A stretch of DNA of 64,000 bases from Winogradskyella psychrotolerans (GTDB taxonomy: Bacteria > Bacteroidota > Bacteroidia > Flavobacteriales > Flavobacteriaceae): assembly GCF_018860545.1 (NCBI RefSeq), contig NZ_JAHKPN010000034.1, positions 30,095 to 94,094 of the forward strand. The letters are read 5' to 3'. Under the pieces are notes generated by a model. It made no database searches and was not told the DNA's origin. It saw nothing but the letters and a program-made list of their open reading frames with translations. Position numbers and translations under genes: made by a program. Below, in pieces: positions 60,168 through 64,000 of the stretch (its first letter is position 1; each line of letters opens with the position of its first letter).

Positions 60168-63100
60168 ATGTTTAAGAATTTTATAAAAAAGCCGGTACTT
60201 TCTTCCGTGATTTCCATCATTATTTTAGTGTTGGGTGTTATAGGAATTACAAGTTTGCCAATGTCACAATATCCAGACATTGCACCACCAACCGTACGAG
60301 TTTCTGCATCTTATGATGGAGCCAATGCCGAAGCGGTTTTAAATAGTGTCATTGTGCCGTTAGAAGAACAGATTAATGGAGTAGAAGGTATGACCTATAT
60401 GACGTCTACGGCTACTAGTGGTTCTGCCAGCATTACCGTATATTTTGAATTGGGTACAGATCCAGATATTGCGGCAGTAAATGTGCAAAACAGTGTGTCT
60501 AGTGCATCTAACTTATTACCAGAAGAAGTAACGCAATCTGGTGTTACAACTGAAAAACAACAAAGTAGTAATGTGTTAATTGTTGGTTTATATAGTGATA
60601 ACGATGATTATGACGAAGAGTTTATTCAGAATTATGCCGAAATCAATATCGTTCCTATTCTAAAAAGAATTAACGGTGTTGGTAGTGCCTCTTCTTTTGG
60701 CTCTAGAGATTATAGTATGCGTATTTGGTTAAAAGCCAATATTATGGCGAACTACGGATTAATTCCTTCGGATATTAGTACCGCATTGGCAGACCAAAAC
60801 TTAGAAGCTGCACCTGGTGAATTAGGTTTGCAAGGCGACCAAGCCTATCAATACACTTTAAAGTATAAAGGAAAATTACAAAATGCATCCGAGTTTGAAG
60901 ACATCATCATTAAAACGACTGATGATGGACGTATCTTAAGATTAAAAGATGTTGCTCGTGTAGAATTAGGTTCACAATCATACAGCACATCAACGTTGAT
61001 AAATGGAAGTCCAGGAGTTGGTATTGCTATTGCTCAAAGTTCTGGCTCTAACGCACAAGAGGTTGTAGAAAATGCACTTGCAACGCTAGAAAAAGCTTCT
61101 GTAAATTTTCCAGAAGGTATTAAGTATGTCGAGTTAATGAATGCCAACAATTTCTTAGAAGCCTCTATTGAAAAAGTAATACATACACTTATTGAAGCTT
61201 TTTTATTAGTGTTTTTAGTCGTTTTCATCTTCTTACAAGATTGGCGATCTACCCTAATTCCAGCAATTTCAGTGCCTGTGGCTATTGTAGGTACATTCTT
61301 TTTCTTGAGTGTATTTGGTTTCACTATTAACTTACTAACGCTATTTGCACTTATGCTTGCCATTGGTATTGTGGTAGATGATGCTATTGTTGTGGTCGAA
61401 GCGGTACACGCAAAATTAGATTCAGGTTACAGATCGGCAAGAAAAGCCAGTTTAGATGCTATGAATGAAATTTCCGGAGCCATCATTTCTATTACTTTGG
61501 TGATGTCTGCCGTATTTATTCCGGTAACTTTTATAAGTGGTTCATCGGGTGTTTTTTATCAGCAATTTGGATTAACCTTAGCCATTGCTATTATTCTTTC
61601 TGCGATTAATGCCTTAACCTTAAGTCCTGCATTGTGTGCGTTATTATTGAAACCACATGAAGAAGAACACGAGAAAAAAGGATTTTTACAGCGTTTTTAT
61701 GTCGCTTTTAATACAGCCTTTGAAAAAACCACAGGAAAATATAAAAAGTCGGTGTCTTTCTTAATGCATAAAAAAGGCATAGCTATTACCATACTTTGCG
61801 TGTTTATTGGGTTGTTTGTCTATTTAATGAATACCACAGCAACAGGTTTTGTGCCTGATGAAGATCAAGGAACTATTATGGCAGATATTAGTTTGCCCGC
61901 TGCTTCTTCACTAGAAAGAACAGAAGAGGTAGTAACTAAAATACAAGAAATTGTAGGAGATATTCCTGAAGTTAAAGCCGTTTTAAGGTCGTATGGTAGA
62001 GGCATGATTAGTGGAGAAGGATCTAACTACGGCATGGTCATTTTAAAATTAAAAGATTGGAGTGAAAGAACAGGCGATGATCAAGATGTACAATCGATTA
62101 TTAAACGATTATTCGCAAAAACGGCACATATTAAAGATGCTAGAATTATCTTTTTTGCACCACCAACCATTACAGGTTTTGGAATGAGTAACGGTTTTGA
62201 AGTGCAATTACAAGACCAAAAAGGGGGCACTATTGATGAGTTATATACGGTTAGTCAAGATTTTATAAAAGGCTTAAGTGAACGCCCAGAAATACAGTAT
62301 GCCAATACCACGTTCGATCCAACTATCCCACAATATGAAGTGGTCGTCGATGTGGCAAAAACCAAGTTAGCAGGTTTGGATGTCGAAGGCGTTTTAAGTG
62401 TGATGCAAGGCTATTTTAGTGGTGTGTATGCGTCGAGTTTTAATAAATTTGGAAAGCAATATCGCGTTATTTATCAGGCAGAATCTAGCTTTAGAGAAAA
62501 TACCGAAAGTCTAAATGCTATTAAAGTTAAAAACAGCAATGGTATTATGGCACCTATAAGTGAGTTTGTAACGTTGAAACGTGTTTACGGACCGCAAAGT
62601 GTAACACGATTTAACCTCTTTACAGCAGCTAAAATTACAGGAGCACCTAATGATGGTTATAGTTCTGGGGATGCTATTGCTGCAATCGAAGACGTGGCGT
62701 CACAAACACTACCTACAGGTTATGGTTACGAATATTCAGGTATGACAAGAGAAGAAATATCTGCTGGTAGCCAAACGGTATACATTTTTATGTTGTGTTT
62801 CATCTTTGTGTATTTCCTTTTATGTGGTCAATACGAGAGTTATATACTTCCAATTGCTGTACTATTAGCAGTTCCTGCAGGTTTATCTGGTGTATTGATA
62901 TTTGCAAATCTATTCGGAATTAGTAACAATATATACATTCAAATTACCTTGGTAATGCTTATCGGCTTATTGGCTAAAAATGCCATTTTAATTGTGGAAT
63001 TTGCCATACAGAGACGACGAGAAGGAGAGTCTATCGTGCAAGCAGGACTAGATGGCGCAATAGCAAGATTCCGACCAATTTTAATGACATCCTTTGCTTT

Positions 63101-63326
63101 TATTTTCGGTTTATTGCCACTGATGATTGCAACCGGAGCAGGCGCAACAGGAAATAGAGCTATTGGTACAGGTGCTATTGGAGGTATGTTAATAGGTACT
63201 ATTTTGGGTGTTTTAATTATACCAGTACTATTTATCATCTTTCAAAACCTTCAAGAAAAATTAGTGGGATTACCACATGATTGGGAAGATGAAGAAGACG
63301 ATAAAAACACAGCATTAAACGCATAA
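60168..63326 (+). CDS. RND multidrug efflux transporter, HAE1 family
   Basis: The protein has 1052 residues and matches AcrB/MexB. Its start is FKNFIKKPVLSSVISIIILVLGV. The porter region has ELGTDPDIAAVNVQNSVSSA. The helix-4 proton-relay acids Asp404-Asp405 lie in LAIGIVVDDAIVVVEAV, and the helix-10 Lys in LIGLLAKNAILIVEFA. It is a proton-driven pump in the inner membrane that forms trimers and works with the adaptor and the TolC-type duct on either side. Substrates cannot be told from sequence. The gene is 12 bases after the adaptor and 11 bases before the duct gene. Confidence 0.96.
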   Translation: MFKNFIKKPVLSSVISIIILVLGVIGITSLPMSQYPDIAPPTVRVSASYDGANAEAVLNSVIVPLEEQINGVEGMTYMTSTATSGSASITVYFELGTDPDIAAVNVQNSVSSASNLLPEEVTQSGVTTEKQQSSNVLIVGLYSDNDDYDEEFIQNYAEINIVPILKRINGVGSASSFGSRDYSMRIWLKANIMANYGLIPSDISTALADQNLEAAPGELGLQGDQAYQYTLKYKGKLQNASEFEDIIIKTTDDGRILRLKDVARVELGSQSYSTSTLINGSPGVGIAIAQSSGSNAQEVVENALATLEKASVNFPEGIKYVELMNANNFLEASIEKVIHTLIEAFLLVFLVVFIFLQDWRSTLIPAISVPVAIVGTFFFLSVFGFTINLLTLFALMLAIGIVVDDAIVVVEAVHAKLDSGYRSARKASLDAMNEISGAIISITLVMSAVFIPVTFISGSSGVFYQQFGLTLAIAIILSAINALTLSPALCALLLKPHEEEHEKKGFLQRFYVAFNTAFEKTTGKYKKSVSFLMHKKGIAITILCVFIGLFVYLMNTTATGFVPDEDQGTIMADISLPAASSLERTEEVVTKIQEIVGDIPEVKAVLRSYGRGMISGEGSNYGMVILKLKDWSERTGDDQDVQSIIKRLFAKTAHIKDARIIFFAPPTITGFGMSNGFEVQLQDQKGGTIDELYTVSQDFIKGLSERPEIQYANTTFDPTIPQYEVVVDVAKTKLAGLDVEGVLSVMQGYFSGVYASSFNKFGKQYRVIYQAESSFRENTESLNAIKVKNSNGIMAPISEFVTLKRVYGPQSVTRFNLFTAAKITGAPNDGYSSGDAIAAIEDVASQTLPTGYGYEYSGMTREEISAGSQTVYIFMLCFIFVYFLLCGQYESYILPIAVLLAVPAGLSGVLIFANLFGISNNIYIQITLVMLIGLLAKNAILIVEFAIQRRREGESIVQAGLDGAIARFRPILMTSFAFIFGLLPLMIATGAGATGNRAIGTGAIGGMLIGTILGVLIIPVLFIIFQNLQEKLVGLPHDWEDEEDDKNTALNA

Positions 63327-63337
63327 ATTAGATCATT

Positions 63338-64000
63338 ATGACATTTAAAAATTTAAAATATATCACTCTAATTACGCTATTTGTGCTTACTTTGAATTCG
63401 TGTGGCGTAGTGACTAAAACCTATGTCGCACCAGATATAGCGCATGCAGAAAATTATAGAGATACTTTAGTGCAAGACACCACATCTATGGCTAATATAC
63501 CATGGAAAGATTTGATATCAGATTCTATTTTACAAAATCTGATTGAGGAAGGCTTGCAAAACAATCTCGATTTAAAAGTTGCGATTGAAAATATCAATCA
63601 AGCCAAAGCAAGTTTAGTAGAAGCGAAACTACAATTCTTGCCTAGTTTAGAAGGTTCAGCGAAAGTAACACGCTCAAAAACTTCGGAAGCAGCGTTAAAT
63701 TTAGGAGGTGTAAGTGGTATTAATTTGAACACCACTTCTTATGTTGGTCAGCTGAGTAGTAGTTGGGAATTAGATGTTTGGGGAAAGTTAAAAAGCAATA
63801 AACGTTCTGTTTTAGCTTCTTTCTTAAAAACGGAAGCCGCTACCAGAGCAGTGCAAACCCAATTAATATCTGATATCACAGAAAGTTATTATAATTTACT
63901 GGCATTAGACGCTCAATTAGAAATTACTAAAGCAACCCTTGAGAATAGAAAAAAGGATCAAGAAACCATGAAATTGCTTAAAGAATCAGCCATTGTTGAT
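63338..64000 (+). CDS. Outer-membrane efflux lipoprotein of the RND pump (TolC/OprM type), partial
   Basis: The gene starts with ATG at 63338 and runs to the end of the window without a stop; 221 residues are visible. A lipoprotein signal ends in TLNSCGV (Cys22), as in OprM/NodT-type proteins. The mature part has WKDLISDSILQNLIEEGLQNN, NINQAKASLVEAKLQFLPSLEG and SSWELDVWGKLKSNKRSV, the last being a hallmark of this family, then the second long helix (LISDITESYYNLLALDAQLEI). It completes a tripartite pump with the adaptor (58968) and RND protein (60168). The rest lies beyond the window. Confidence 0.93.
   Translation, partial: MTFKNLKYITLITLFVLTLNSCGVVTKTYVAPDIAHAENYRDTLVQDTTSMANIPWKDLISDSILQNLIEEGLQNNLDLKVAIENINQAKASLVEAKLQFLPSLEGSAKVTRSKTSEAALNLGGVSGINLNTTSYVGQLSSSWELDVWGKLKSNKRSVLASFLKTEAATRAVQTQLISDITESYYNLLALDAQLEITKATLENRKKDQETMKLLKESAIVD

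Noticed and set aside
62939..63238. Minus-strand frame inside the RND transporter gene
   Set aside because: It is a shadow of a highly conserved membrane-protein gene, with no independent support.

Overview
The window is a chromosomal segment of a low-GC Bacteroidetes bacterium, most likely a marine member of the Flavobacteriaceae. The reasons are a C-terminal type IX secretion sorting domain (17.6-19.0 kb), three promoters of the Bacteroidetes form TTTG-N18-20-TAnnTTTG (3.76, 9.87 and 45.44 kb), many short SxC lipoproteins, paired LytS/LytTR regulators, and families typical of flavobacteria (DUF937, DUF2721, DUF2339/DUF3999, YHYH). I see no rRNA, tRNA, insertion sequence, CRISPR array or phage gene. 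The window opens inside an S41 peptidase gene and closes inside a TolC-type gene.

Layout. 0-3.6 kb: S41 peptidase tail, then two exported proteins of unknown role. 3.8-6.4 kb: dihydrolipoyl dehydrogenase (lpd) and enoyl reductase (fabV). 6.5-13.9 kb: a DUF922 metalloprotease-like lipoprotein, a GYF_2-like protein, a LytTR two-component pair, a MotA/TolQ/ExbB-like protein, an esterase, DUF2721, an ECF-like sigma factor with a tiny partner, and an MscS-like channel. 14.2-20.5 kb: histidine catabolism (hutG, hutI), a coiled-coil membrane protein, a secreted FG-GAP/VCBS protein and fumC. 21.0-31.4 kb: two convergent blocks holding three ATP-grasp-type ligases, a GCS2 carboxylate-amine ligase, a class I glutamine amidotransferase, two alpha/beta hydrolases and an M17 aminopeptidase. 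31.6-36.7 kb: DUF2339/DUF3999, a LolD-like ATPase and small membrane proteins. 36.8-41.1 kb: a TonB receptor locus with an Asp/His-rich lipoprotein and a His-rich small protein, suggesting metal uptake. 41.4-45.9 kb: DUF937, serA/serC, and acyl-CoA reductase divergent from a ferredoxin. 46.1-64.0 kb: a MacAB-TolC exporter, a run of surface lipoproteins (DUF1566, PEBP, YHYH and others), an AraC regulator, a MATE pump, a second DUF1566 lipoprotein and an RND pump with its own TolC.

The most intriguing part is 21.0-31.4 kb. The set of ATP-dependent amide ligases, an amidotransferase, two esterase-fold enzymes and an aminopeptidase looks like a pathway that builds and trims a small amide- or peptide-like metabolite or protein tag. 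One of the ligases carries a roughly 100-residue Lys/Ala-rich, histone-H1-like tail. The second region worth attention is 50.8-58.8 kb, where uncharacterised exported proteins, including two DUF1566 paralogues and a YHYH protein, lie between export pumps. Smaller points include a sensor kinase whose coding frame runs 43 codons past its first ATG with no ordinary start codon, a heptamer repeat between serC and serA, and a 14-bp inverted repeat before the gene at 477.
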